Notes under the pieces: model-generated
The model's input: only the letters and a program-made list of their open reading frames with translations
What the model was told of the DNA's origin: nothing
Database searches by the model: none
Shown here: in pieces, positions 16,097 to 23,104 of the stretch
Layout: each line of letters begins with the position of its first letter
Position numbering within the stretch: the stretch's first letter is position 1
NCBI GenBank assembly: GCA_021371965.1
Contig: JAJFVE010000010.1
Span: forward strand, 1 to 40,270
Source of the DNA: Planctomycetaceae bacterium
GTDB taxonomy: Bacteria; Planctomycetota; Phycisphaerae; SM23-33
DNA length: 40,270 bases
Direction of reading: 5' to 3'
Program-made: the position numbers and the translations under genes

Positions 16097-16663
16097 ATGA
16101 ACCGCACATGGATTTTCGCAAGCGCGATGGCGGCGGCCGGTATCCTTTTTCTGGCCGGCTGCGGCAGCAGCACCAACACAACGACCACGATGAGCCCCAC
16201 CGACGACGACGGCAGGCTCGACGACGCGGTGCTCGTGCCGGACCTGATTCCTCTGGCCACGTCGCCCATTCCGGACGTTCCCGTGCCGATGGGCTTCAAG
16301 ATCAAGGAAAAGCAGACGCTGGAGTTCGGCGCCGGCTCGGCCCGATACCTCGAGCACGTGTACAAAGGCCGCGCCGACAAGTGGGAGCTCAACCGCTTCT
16401 TCCGCCAGCAGATGCAGGCCAACCGCTGGCAGTTCGTCAATTACCTGGTGACCGACGGCGAGTTCACGCTGGAGTTTGAAAAAGACACCGAGCGATGCCG
16501 CGTCATGATCGCCGATGGCTCGTGGTACAACGTCATCCACCCCACGAGCATCACCGTCCGCCTCTGGAGCACCGGCCCCATTGAAATTCGCGCCGCAGAG
16601 ACGCCTCGTCCCGCCGCGCGGTCGGGGTACTCGCGCTCGGCGGCGAGGTCGACTCGGAATTAG
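16097..16663 (+). CDS. Lipoprotein of unknown function
   Basis: A 188-aa protein with a type II signal: hydrophobic residues 5-19 ending FLAGC, so Cys21 or close to it should be lipidated. A low-complexity Ser/Thr linker follows. Residues about 50-165 (VPVPMGFKIKEKQTLEFGAGSA, then VYKGRADKWELNRFFRQQM and TLEFEKDTERCRVMI) look like a single alpha-beta domain of the kind found in planctomycete lipoproteins that compare a stored quantity. The C-terminus is Arg/Ser-rich. The ATG at 16097 follows GGAG by 7 nt. No function can be assigned. Confidence 0.75.
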   Translation: MNRTWIFASAMAAAGILFLAGCGSSTNTTTTMSPTDDDGRLDDAVLVPDLIPLATSPIPDVPVPMGFKIKEKQTLEFGAGSARYLEHVYKGRADKWELNRFFRQQMQANRWQFVNYLVTDGEFTLEFEKDTERCRVMIADGSWYNVIHPTSITVRLWSTGPIEIRAAETPRPAARSGYSRSAARSTRN

Positions 16664-16823
16664 GTTTGCCGGGACCTCCATGCACGCCGACGGTGAATAA
16701 ACTCGCCGCCGGCGTTTGCATTTTCCCCCGCCCAAGGTAGAATGCCCCTTTCGTACCCTGTTGGTCGCTGGCCGCTTGTGCGGCCGCGCAGGCCGGTCCC
16801 GCTCAACGCCGCGAGTACAATCG

Positions 16824-17528
16824 ATGAAAGCACAACGACGCCACGAACTGCAGCACAACGTGCTGGGAACTGAACTGAGCAAGCTGGGGACTTTCCTCAA
16901 GAAATATGGCACCTATGTCGCCTGGGCCGTGCTGATCGTGGCACTGATCGCCCTGATCGCCAACTATGCCATCGGCCGCAAACGCACCGCCGCGCGCGAC
17001 GTGCTGGCGAAATACGAAAGCGTTACCGCCGATCCCAACCTCAAGTTCGAGCAGCGCGTTGAAGACCTCAAGGCCCTGTCGCAGCAGGAGACCAACCGCT
17101 TCGTGGCGGCCTTGGCCGGCCTGACTTTGGGCGACGATTACACGGCGCGGCTGGTGAATCTGCCGCCGACCGCCACGGCCGACGAACGCAAGAAGGCTTA
17201 CGATCAGGCCGAAGCCTGCTATCGCCAGACGCTGGACAGCTTCCCCGACAACCCTTCGGCCGTGGGGCGGGCGCGGTTCGGACTGGCGCGGCTGGCCGAA
17301 ACGATGCGAGACTTCGACGCCGCCCGCAGGGAGCTGACGGCCATCAAGACCGACCCGCGTCTGGCCGGCACGCCGGCGGTGGCGCTGGCGGAAAAAGAAC
17401 TCAACGAGTTGAGCGTTCTGTCGCAACCGGTGGCGATGGCGGCCAAGAAGGCCGCGACCGCGCCGTCCTCGGCCGAGGCGACCGGCGCGACGACGCGGGC
17501 GGCGACGGCCCCGGCCACGCGACCGTGA
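16824..17528 (+). CDS. Membrane-anchored TPR protein (YfgM-like)
   Basis: A 234-aa protein. The N-terminus (LGTELSKLGTFLKKYGTYVA) precedes one membrane helix (WAVLIVALIALIANYAI, about 31-48). The rest is helical and TPR-like: KKAYDQAEACYRQTLDSFPD, then VGRARFGLARLAETMRDFDAARREL. This resembles the TPR_21/YfgM family, in which a single anchor carries periplasmic TPRs that hold exported or envelope proteins. The tail (from about 200) is a low-complexity Ala/Thr segment. I chose the ATG at 16824 because the charged N-terminus and helix begin there; the frame upstream (from 16716) is not coding in character. It precedes the corrinoid protein by 148 nt. Confidence 0.75.
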   Translation: MKAQRRHELQHNVLGTELSKLGTFLKKYGTYVAWAVLIVALIALIANYAIGRKRTAARDVLAKYESVTADPNLKFEQRVEDLKALSQQETNRFVAALAGLTLGDDYTARLVNLPPTATADERKKAYDQAEACYRQTLDSFPDNPSAVGRARFGLARLAETMRDFDAARRELTAIKTDPRLAGTPAVALAEKELNELSVLSQPVAMAAKKAATAPSSAEATGATTRAATAPATRP

Positions 17529-17676
17529 GGGCGGATTCTTCGACGGAAAGATTTTTCGCTTTCCACGTTGATATGGGCATGATTCTGGTGTAGGGTGCTT
17601 CGCATTGTGCGGCGGCGCATGGCAAAATGGAGCCGACGCATTAGAAGATCTTAAGGCACTGTTGGGAGAGTTATAC

Positions 17677-18300
17677 ATGGCAGATTTGCAAGCATTGGCA
17701 GACGCGTTGATCAAGGGCGACCGCAACAAGGTCGTCGAGTTGACCAAGAAGGCTTTGGAAGAGGGCGTGGGCCCGGCCAAGGTTCTCAATGACGGCCTCA
17801 TCGCCGGCATGAACGTCGTGGGCAAGCGGTTCAAGGCCAACGAAATTTACGTGCCCGAGGTCCTCATCGCCGCCCGCGCGATGCACGGCGCGATGGACGT
17901 CCTGCAGCCCAAGCTGGTCGCCGCCGGCGTCAAGCCCATCGGCACCGTCGTGCTGGGAACCGTCAAGGGCGACCTGCATGACATCGGCAAGAACCTCGTC
18001 GGAATGATGCTCACCGGCGCCGGGCTCAAGGTCGTCGACATCGGCACCGACGCCCCGGCCGAGAAGTTCGTCGAGGCCTGCAAGAAGGAAAACGCCCAGG
18101 TCTGCGCCATGAGCGCCCTGCTGACCACCACCATGCCCCAGATGGGCGAAGTGGTCAAGGCCATGAAGGCCGCCGGCGTCAAGACCAAGACCCTCATCGG
18201 CGGCGCCCCGGTCACCCAGAGCTTTGCCGACGAGATCGGCGCCAACGGTTACGCCCCCGACGCCGCCAGTGCGGCCGACGTGGCCAAGACCCTGCTCTAA
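17677..18300 (+). CDS. Corrinoid (B12-binding) protein of a methyltransferase system
   Basis: A 207-aa protein of the MtaC/MtbC/MtmC type. Residues 1-85 form the helical B12-binding_2 cap (VPEVLIAARAMHGAM). Residues 88-207 are the Rossmann-like B12 domain with GTVKGDLHDIGKNLVGMML, where His101 is the lower cobalt ligand, and the later SALLTTTMPQM and GGAPV loops. Such proteins carry a methyl group from methanol, methylamines or methoxy compounds to a second acceptor. No substrate methyltransferase or reactivator is adjacent; a UroD-like protein of the kind that can act as acceptor methyltransferase is 7 kb away (25528-26514). The start is fixed by GGGAGAG 7 nt before the ATG at 17677. Confidence 0.9.
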   Translation: MADLQALADALIKGDRNKVVELTKKALEEGVGPAKVLNDGLIAGMNVVGKRFKANEIYVPEVLIAARAMHGAMDVLQPKLVAAGVKPIGTVVLGTVKGDLHDIGKNLVGMMLTGAGLKVVDIGTDAPAEKFVEACKKENAQVCAMSALLTTTMPQMGEVVKAMKAAGVKTKTLIGGAPVTQSFADEIGANGYAPDAASAADVAKTLL

Positions 18301-18450
18301 CCGCCTCACAGCGACCCCCAGGGCCGCGACGGCTGGTGCGATGCGTTTCCAACGCCCGCCCCAGACGCCGCGGCCCTTTTTGCGCGCGTTTATAGTGACG
18401 GCGGTAGGGCGTTCTCCCCGATCTCTCGTGGTATTTCGCTTCTGCGGCCG

Positions 18451-18544
18451 ATTAATTGAGCCGCTGAGGTCGCTGAGGACGCTGAGGATGTGGGAAGATA
18501 AAACAACTCTGTCCTCTGCGTCCTCAGCGACCTCAGCGGCTAAT
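18451..18544. repeat. Inverted repeat with 9-nt internal period (CGCTGAGGx)
   Basis: The left arm (18451-18489) contains three consecutive 9-nt units CGCTGAGGT, CGCTGAGGA, CGCTGAGGA. The right arm (18511-18544) is the matching reverse complement ending in CAGCGGCTAAT. The arms match almost perfectly over about 33 nt. It lies between the corrinoid gene and the pseudouridine synthase and ends about 24 nt before the latter's candidate -10 box. Confidence 0.9.
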
Positions 18545-18580
18545 TCAGCAATCGTTGCAGACTGTGGTATGATGACCTGT

Positions 18581-19735
18581 ATGCCCGACCCCGAAGACAT
18601 CATCACAGAAGAGCAGGACCTGCCCCCCGACGAGCAGACCGGCGAGTTTGCCGACGAGGACGTCGAGGGCGTCCAGACCGTTCTGGCCGCCGACGAGGAC
18701 GGCCTCGAGCATCTCCAGATTCTCGTCCGCCGCCCCAAGAGCGACCGGCGGCTGGACAAGTACCTCGCCGGCCGCCTCGGCCGCGACCACTCCCGCACCA
18801 GCCTGCAGGGCTACATTCGCGAGGGCAACGTCACCGTCAACGAGCAGGTCGTCAAGCCGCGGTACATCCTCCGTAGCGGCGACGTGATCGACATGATGCT
18901 CCCGATCGTCAAGCGGCGTGAGATTCCCCCCGAGCCCATCCCGCTGGACGTCATCTACGAAGACGACGACCTGATGGCCGTCAACAAGCAGGCCGGCCTC
19001 ATCGTGCACCCGGCCCGGGGCAATTGGACGGGCACGCTCGTCAACGCCCTGGCGTATTACTTCCAGAAGAACTGGCGCGACATTGCCGACCTGCCCACCA
19101 GCGGCGAGGCGTTTCGGCCGGGCATCGTCCACCGCCTCGACCGCGACACCACCGGCGTCATGCTCGTGGCCAAGAGCGAGCAGGCCCTGTGGCGCCTCGG
19201 CTGGCAGTTCGAGCACCGCAAGGTGCACAAGACGTACACCGCGATCGTTCACGGCCGCATGTCGATGAACGAAGACCTCATCGACGCCCCGATCGGCAAG
19301 CACGCCCGCATCCGCGAGAAGTACGCCGTTCACCGCCTCACCGGCCGCCCGCTGCCGATGACGATCAAGCCGGCCGTCACGCGCTACAAGGTGCTCCAGC
19401 GCCTGGCCGCCGGCCCTGGCGGGAGCATGCCCTTTACGCTGGTAGAGCTGTACCCCCAGACCGGCCGCACGCACCAGCTCCGCGTTCACATGAGCTACAT
19501 CGGCCACCCGATCGTCGGCGACCGGATGTACGGCGGCGGGCCGCTGTACATGAGCCAGCTGGACGGCCACGCGGAGGTAGCCGACGGCCCGCTGATCACG
19601 CGCCAGGCGTTGCACGCGCACACGATCAACTTCACGCACCCCCGCACGCGCGAGCCGATGGAGTTCACCGCCCCCTGGCCGAAAGATTTCACCGACACGC
19701 TGAATGAGTTGCAACGACGAAGCGGCGGTGTATAA
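18581..19735 (+). CDS. RluA/RluD-family 23S rRNA pseudouridine synthase
   Basis: A 384-aa enzyme that isomerises uridine to pseudouridine in RNA, most likely 23S rRNA. An acidic N-terminus (1-45) precedes an S4 RNA-binding domain (RRLDKYLAGRLGRDHSRTSL, VTVNEQVVKPRYILRSGD). The catalytic motif GIVHRLDRDTTGVMLVAKS contains the Asp nucleophile, and LYPQTGRTHQLRVHMSYIGHPIVGD is the second RluD hallmark. The start is uncertain: ATGs at 18569, 18572 and 18581 are in frame and none has a ribosome site. TATGAT at 18568-18573 would place the transcript start at the third, so I use 18581 and suspect a leaderless mRNA. The 3' end contains the promoter of tRNA-Val. Confidence 0.93.
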   Translation: MPDPEDIITEEQDLPPDEQTGEFADEDVEGVQTVLAADEDGLEHLQILVRRPKSDRRLDKYLAGRLGRDHSRTSLQGYIREGNVTVNEQVVKPRYILRSGDVIDMMLPIVKRREIPPEPIPLDVIYEDDDLMAVNKQAGLIVHPARGNWTGTLVNALAYYFQKNWRDIADLPTSGEAFRPGIVHRLDRDTTGVMLVAKSEQALWRLGWQFEHRKVHKTYTAIVHGRMSMNEDLIDAPIGKHARIREKYAVHRLTGRPLPMTIKPAVTRYKVLQRLAAGPGGSMPFTLVELYPQTGRTHQLRVHMSYIGHPIVGDRMYGGGPLYMSQLDGHAEVADGPLITRQALHAHTINFTHPRTREPMEFTAPWPKDFTDTLNELQRRSGGV

Positions 19736-19736
19736 T
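19709..19736 (+). promoter_or_regulatory. Promoter of tRNA-Val inside the rluD-like gene end
   Basis: TTGCAA (19709-19714) and TATAAT (19731-19736) are 16 nt apart. The perfect -10 box contains the TAA stop of the pseudouridine synthase gene. Transcription would begin near 19743 and run through two palindromic units before the tRNA. Confidence 0.6.
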
Positions 19737-19753
19737 TTGCCCTCTGAGAACCG

Positions 19754-19801
19754 TAGCACGGGCGAGACGCCCGTGCGACTCATGGGCAGGATGCCCTGCT
19801 A
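19754..19801. repeat. Two palindromic units in the tRNA-Val leader
   Basis: CACGGGCGAGACGCCCGTG (19757-19775) is perfect in its arms. The second unit (19781-19798, CATGGGCAGGATGCCCTG) is degraded. The pair is bounded by GTAG and CTACT. It lies between the tRNA promoter and the tRNA and would be part of the precursor transcript. Confidence 0.85.
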
Positions 19802-19809
19802 CTGAATCC

Positions 19810-19883
19810 GGGCGATTAGCTCAGTTGGTTAGAGCGTGCGGATCACACCCGCAAGGTCACTGGTTCGAGTCCAGTATCGCCCA
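19810..19883 (+). tRNA. tRNA-Val (anticodon CAC)
   Basis: The cloverleaf is complete: acceptor GGGCGAT with ATCGCCC, D arm GCTC/GAGC, anticodon stem TGCGG/CCGCA with loop ATCACAC (U33 then CAC), T arm ACTGG/CCAGT with loop TTCGAGT, discriminator A. CCA is not encoded. A hairpin starts within its last five bases, and a GIY-YIG gene follows. Confidence 0.95.
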
Positions 19884-19920
19884 GTCTTCGTTCGCCGCTT
19901 AAGGCGAACGAAGACTGGGC
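19879..19920 (+). repeat. Perfect 18-bp inverted repeat overlapping the tRNA-Val 3' end
   Basis: Arms 19879-19896 and 19903-19920 are fully complementary with a 6-nt loop (GCTTAA). The left arm includes the last bases of the tRNA acceptor and the discriminator. There is no U run after it, so it is not a standard terminator. CCAGTCTTCGTTCG from this arm recurs at 19994-20007 and, shorter, at 20101-20110. Confidence 0.9.
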
Positions 19921-20011
19921 CACGGCGTAGCGTTTTGTGCGAAGCCGGGCAGGTGTTGCTAATCCCAGCAGCGGCGAACTGCGCCTTGGCAAGCCAGTCT
20001 TCGTTCGGCGA
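19919..20011 (+). repeat. GIY-YIG-associated structured repeat, copy 1
   Basis: It begins GCCACGGCGTAGCG, continues to GCGAAGCCGGG (19939-19949) and ends with CGCCTTGGCAAGCCAGTCTTCG (19982-20003). Copies 2 (20051-20110) and 3 (20518-20550) share the first two blocks. The unit lies between tRNA-Val and the nuclease gene. Confidence 0.8.
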
Positions 20012-20050
20012 TCCAGGTGAACGAAAACGGCCTCGCAGCAAAGAGGGCTC

Positions 20051-20110
20051 GCCACGGCATAGCAGTTTCACCGCGAAGCCGGGAACTACGCCTTGGCAAG
20101 CCAGTCTTCG
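20051..20110 (+). repeat. GIY-YIG-associated structured repeat, copy 2
   Basis: It has the order GCCACGGCATAGC, CGCGAAGCCGGG and CGCCTTGGCAAGCC then AGTCTTCG, closely matching copy 1 but with the middle shortened. It ends 20 nt before the nuclease start. Confidence 0.8.
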
Positions 20111-20130
20111 TAATTGCTATGGGGAAACAA

Positions 20131-20382
20131 ATGACCGGGAAGTTCTGGTACGTCTACATGCTCCAAAGCACCGCCTGCCCCGAGCGCTTCTACGTCGGCC
20201 TCACAGAGGACCTCGCCAATCGGCTTGCCGCCCACAACAGCGGGAAGGTCTTTCACACTTCAAAGTTCCGCCCCTGGCAAGTCGAGACGGCCGTAGCCTT
20301 TCGCACCCAACCCAAGGCCGTAGCTTTCGAGAAGTACCTCAAGTCCCACTCCGGCCGCGCTTTCGCCGAGAAACATTTCTGA
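20131..20382 (+). CDS. Small GIY-YIG nuclease-domain protein
   Basis: An 83-aa single-domain protein of the UPF0213-like GIY-YIG family. WYVYMLQS carries the GIY equivalent and FYVGLTEDLANRLAAHNSG the YIG equivalent plus the catalytic Arg. KAVAFEKYLKS contains the metal-binding Glu. Start at 20131 follows GGGGA; the ATG at 20119 is an alternative. Upstream frame sequence is made of repeats, not coding. The gene is framed by three copies of a structured repeat and follows tRNA-Val, a layout suggesting a small mobile or domesticated cassette. No DNA-binding domain is attached, so the target cannot be inferred. Confidence 0.85.
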   Translation: MTGKFWYVYMLQSTACPERFYVGLTEDLANRLAAHNSGKVFHTSKFRPWQVETAVAFRTQPKAVAFEKYLKSHSGRAFAEKHF

Positions 20383-20494
20383 TTTGCCTACCGCTTGTTC
20401 AACTGCGGTCTGCTGCTCTGAATGATCCCGATAGGGAAAAGTTACCGGCCTCTCAAAGATTGACGGACCTGCTAGAGTCGGCCGGGTGAGTTTT

Positions 20495-20556
20495 GTCGCA
20501 AGCCGGTCTTGCGGTTTGCCACGGCGTAGCGGGCTAATCGCGAAGCCGGGAATAAG
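20495..20556 (+). repeat. GIY-YIG-associated structured repeat, copy 3
   Basis: A small hairpin CGCAAG/CTTGCG (20497-20513) is followed by GCCACGGCGTAGC (20518-20530) and CGCGAAGCCGGG (20539-20550). It lies about 110 nt after the nuclease stop, so copies flank the gene. The 111 nt before it (20383-20494) show nothing else I can name. Confidence 0.75.
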
Positions 20557-20557
20557 C

Positions 20558-20585
20558 TTGAAAAAATGGCGATTCGCGGTATGCT
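20558..20585 (+). promoter_or_regulatory. Promoter of the first PEP-CTERM gene
   Basis: TTGAAA (20558-20563) and TATGCT (20580-20585) are 16 nt apart. The GGGCC that opens the leader element starts 12 nt after the -10 box, exactly as for the second copy at 22129-22156. Confidence 0.6.
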
Positions 20586-20596
20586 CATGTCCTATA

Positions 20597-20676
20597 GGGC
20601 CTGATGCCCCGTTGATGGACCCAGGAGAAGCCGCCCTCACATGACGGCTTGGGTGAGCAGAGACGGAGGCGGGCAT
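20597..20676 (+). promoter_or_regulatory. Candidate cis-regulatory RNA element, copy 1
   Basis: An 80-nt leader that matches copy 2 (22168-22248) at all but a few positions. Outer stem: ATGCCC (20604-20609) with GGGCAT (20671-20676). Inner arm: ACCC (20619-20622) with GGGT (20651-20654), an AGGAG bulge, and AAGCCG (20628-20633) with CGGCTT (20645-20650). The 11-nt apical loop differs from copy 2, while the bulge and the GAGCAGAGACGGAGGC strand are identical. Then follow TTTGTTAA (20731-20738) and a hairpin CCGTT/AACGG (20746-20758). I match it to no known riboswitch class. Confidence 0.75.
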
Positions 20677-20861
20677 TTCCAGACCCATTACGTTCATGTT
20701 CGCATACCTGCTTTATTGAGTATTTGTAGTTTTGTTAATGGATGGCCGTTCGGAACGGATTGAGAACAAGAGATATTTTTCAGCAACCAAGTGAGGTGGC
20801 TTCTGGCACAGGCGATGGGTTCGCAGGTGACTTGGGCCGGAACGAAAGGAAAGCAACGAGT

Positions 20862-21974
20862 ATGAAACACACAGCATTGACAATTCTGGCGGTCGCGGCC
20901 GTGCTGGTCCTGGGCAACATGGCGTGGGGCGATATGACTACTTTGATCAACTCGCCTGGCAGTTGGACCGCAGACGGCGATTGGGACAACGGCGCTCCGC
21001 AGCCGGATGATGCCGTTCGAATCACGGCCGGCACGGCGGATGTGGCCGACGGCGGGAACTACTCAACCGGTGATGTGCGTATCAACGGCGGGACAGCCAC
21101 CGGCGTCCTCAATGTCAACTCAGGCTCCAAGCTCACCCTGACGGGCGGGGACGCGTTAGTGATCAGCTTTGATAACCCGGGTGACGCCCAAGTGAACGTC
21201 GATGGAAGCGGCTCGGCCATTACCTGCAACAGCACGGCTTGGATCGGCAACGGCGCTGGCACTAACGGTAAATTGAGTATCACCGGCGGCGCTGTCGTGA
21301 CTCTCAACGGCAACGTGAACCATAACTCGACGGTGGCCAACAGCATCACCCTGGACTCTACGTCGCAACTTTATATCAACGACTGGTTCAACTTCTATGG
21401 TGGCGGCGTCTTCAACTTTGATTTCGTCAATTCCAGCAAGCCCGAGTCGGCCAAACTGGGCAAGATTGCGATGCCCTATGGTGTGGGATCGACTTTGAAC
21501 TATATCAGTGGTGCGACGGTGAATATGGGCGCCGGTTCGGATGGATTCGGCCTGGACTTTCTCGCGATGAGCAACGGCGTTCAAGGAACGCTGAACATTA
21601 CCGGCGCGGCCGTGACCATTGGCGGCGTTTACGGCGGGTACATTGAAGGGGGCGGCAACGCAATCAATGTGACTCAAGCCGCCGGACAGACCACCGGCAT
21701 TACCTTCGAAGGAGCGTTTACGCTGCTCTCGGGCAGCTCGATCAATCTGTTCTTCGACAACGCCCCGTTCACCCCGACCGTCTTTGAGTCCGGCGGGTAC
21801 ACGATGGTGGGCAAAATCGGCGACTGGGGCTTCCGCTGGGCGGGCAGCCACCTCGATGAACTCAATACTATGCTCGGTGATGGCAGAATTACCGTCGGCT
21901 TCGTCCCTGAACCGGCCACGATGAGCCTGCTGGCCTTGGGTGGCCTTGCGGCCTTGATCCGTCGCAAGAAGTAA
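20862..21974 (+). CDS. Secreted PEP-CTERM protein 1 (repeat-rich, adhesin-like)
   Basis: A 370-aa protein with an N-terminal signal peptide (MKHTALTILAVAAVLVLGNM, cleavage near AWG) and a C-terminal sorting tail: VPEPATMSLLALGG, a hydrophobic helix and RRKK. PEP-CTERM tails are cut by an exosortase during export. The body is rich in Gly, Asn, Thr and Ser, with short beta-strand repeats (SWTADGDWDNGAPQPDDAVRI at the start), like autotransporter or beta-helix passenger domains. No catalytic motif is seen. The ATG at 20862 follows AAAGGAAAG. A long leader with a structured element precedes it, and a terminator-like hairpin follows at 22000. Confidence 0.9.
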   Translation: MKHTALTILAVAAVLVLGNMAWGDMTTLINSPGSWTADGDWDNGAPQPDDAVRITAGTADVADGGNYSTGDVRINGGTATGVLNVNSGSKLTLTGGDALVISFDNPGDAQVNVDGSGSAITCNSTAWIGNGAGTNGKLSITGGAVVTLNGNVNHNSTVANSITLDSTSQLYINDWFNFYGGGVFNFDFVNSSKPESAKLGKIAMPYGVGSTLNYISGATVNMGAGSDGFGLDFLAMSNGVQGTLNITGAAVTIGGVYGGYIEGGGNAINVTQAAGQTTGITFEGAFTLLSGSSINLFFDNAPFTPTVFESGGYTMVGKIGDWGFRWAGSHLDELNTMLGDGRITVGFVPEPATMSLLALGGLAALIRRKK

Positions 21975-21999
21975 TCGAAGCACAAAACGAGTGCAGCCT

Positions 22000-22029
22000 C
22001 AACGGGCGGTCAGCAATGGCTGCCCGTTG
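22000..22029 (+). terminator. Terminator-like hairpin after PEP-CTERM gene 1
   Basis: CAACGGGCGG (22000-22009) pairs with CTGCCCGTTG (22020-22029), one position being G-U. There is no long U run. The same sequence, with a perfect stem, follows PEP-CTERM gene 3 at 24263-24292. The rest of the 21975-22342 gap holds the next promoter and leader element. Confidence 0.6.
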
Positions 22030-22128
22030 TCATGTGTAGCGGCAGCATCTTTGCCTTCCCCGGGAATGATATGCCCGCCGCCAATAATCGGTGCGGCCGC
22101 TGGTCTGCTGGCGAATCGCTGATTATTC

Positions 22129-22156
22129 TTGACATGGATGTCGATGTGGCTATACT
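22129..22156 (+). promoter_or_regulatory. Promoter of the second PEP-CTERM gene
   Basis: A consensus TTGACA (22129-22134) and TATACT (22151-22156) are 16 nt apart. The leader element begins 12 nt later at 22168. This is one of the best sigma-70-like promoters in the window. Confidence 0.75.
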
Positions 22157-22167
22157 ATTCCTTCGTT

Positions 22168-22248
22168 GGGCCAGATGCCCCGTCGATGGACCCAGGAGAA
22201 GCTGCCATTCAACCGGCGGCTTGGGTGAGCAGAGACGGAGGCGGGCAT
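22168..22248 (+). promoter_or_regulatory. Candidate cis-regulatory RNA element, copy 2
   Basis: Outer stem ATGCCC (22175-22180) with GGGCAT (22243-22248). Inner arm ACCC (22190-22193) with GGGT (22223-22226), AGGAG bulge, and AAGCTG (22199-22204) with CGGCTT (22217-22222). Compared with copy 1 a C-to-U change in the stem keeps pairing as G-U, and the loop is different. TTTGTTAA follows 54 nt later (22302-22309; 55 in copy 1), then a hairpin CCGGA/TCCGG (22314-22326). The element would be at the very 5' end of the mRNA. Confidence 0.75.
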
Positions 22249-22342
22249 ATCGCAGGCCAGATCAGGTTTGTTTCTAGATCATCTGTCAGTTTTCTTGCTC
22301 ATTTGTTAACCGACCGGAAACTCCGGCAGAAGCGAGGTTTGC

Positions 22343-23008
22343 GTGAAGATGAGGGCGACATTGATATTAGTCTGCGTTTCTCTTGCACTTTGTGGATCGG
22401 GCTTTGCCTCGGTCATCAACATTGACACATTCAACGTAGGTGAACAGTATGTTGCGGGGGGAAGCAGCGATAGCGTTTCGGGCCTATCCACAAGTGATGT
22501 CATCGGTGGAGAAAGGTTCTTTTCGGTTGCCGGCAATGCCCGCCAAGTCAATGGAGAAATCAACACCGTTGACTACCTCGGGGAGGGTACCTACGAATCC
22601 GGTCCGCGTTACAGCGGTGGATTCGTCCTGGAATATGGACGGACTACAGACCTGAATGCAGCCTTGGCCGCCGGGGGTAAGTTCCAACTCGATTTCACCT
22701 ATGTTGATCTTGGCACCGGCGTGGGCAGCAACACGATCACGATCACAGTGGTCGCCGACGGCCAGACCGATTCGTACCTTTCGAACTGGCCCGCAACCCC
22801 AGGCCAGATAGACATTCCGGCGTCGTTATTTTCTGCGATCACGGCGTGGAACAGCGTGGATCGATTGACCTTCGAGTTCAGTGGCAAGACGGCTGCCGAT
22901 GTGACTCTCGACAATATCGCCTTCATCGTGCCTGAACCCGCATCAGTGGCTTTGCTGGCTATGGGCGGCTTGGCGGTCTTGGTCCGGCGAAAAAACAGGG
23001 CAGGATAG
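22343..23008 (+). CDS. Secreted PEP-CTERM protein 2
   Basis: A 221-aa protein with a signal peptide (ATLILVCVSLALCGSGFAS) and a tail VPEPASVALLAMGGLAVLVRRK. The start could be GTG at 22343 or ATG at 22349; GAGG at 22334-22337 lies 5 nt from the first and 11 from the second, so I use the GTG. The body has many beta strands (INIDTFNVGEQYV, GKFQLDFTYVDLGTG, VDRLTFEFSGKTAADVTLDNIAFIV), like a jelly-roll domain with a DNIAF motif common in such PEP-CTERM proteins. No catalytic motif is seen. It is preceded by the second copy of the leader element. Unlike the other five, it lacks the CGGGCGG terminator-like hairpin. Confidence 0.9.
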   Translation: MKMRATLILVCVSLALCGSGFASVINIDTFNVGEQYVAGGSSDSVSGLSTSDVIGGERFFSVAGNARQVNGEINTVDYLGEGTYESGPRYSGGFVLEYGRTTDLNAALAAGGKFQLDFTYVDLGTGVGSNTITITVVADGQTDSYLSNWPATPGQIDIPASLFSAITAWNSVDRLTFEFSGKTAADVTLDNIAFIVPEPASVALLAMGGLAVLVRRKNRAG

Positions 23009-23104
23009 TTGCATTGAATTGAGGACCTGTGCAACAACGTCACATTGAATCCTCTCCCGGGGACGGTGCACTGCAAGGGCAGAGGTGTTTTCATTTAAAT
23101 AAAC

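Noticed and set aside
17529..17676. Cobalamin riboswitch before the corrinoid gene
   Set aside because: No B12-box or conserved core is visible; the gap is only 148 nt.
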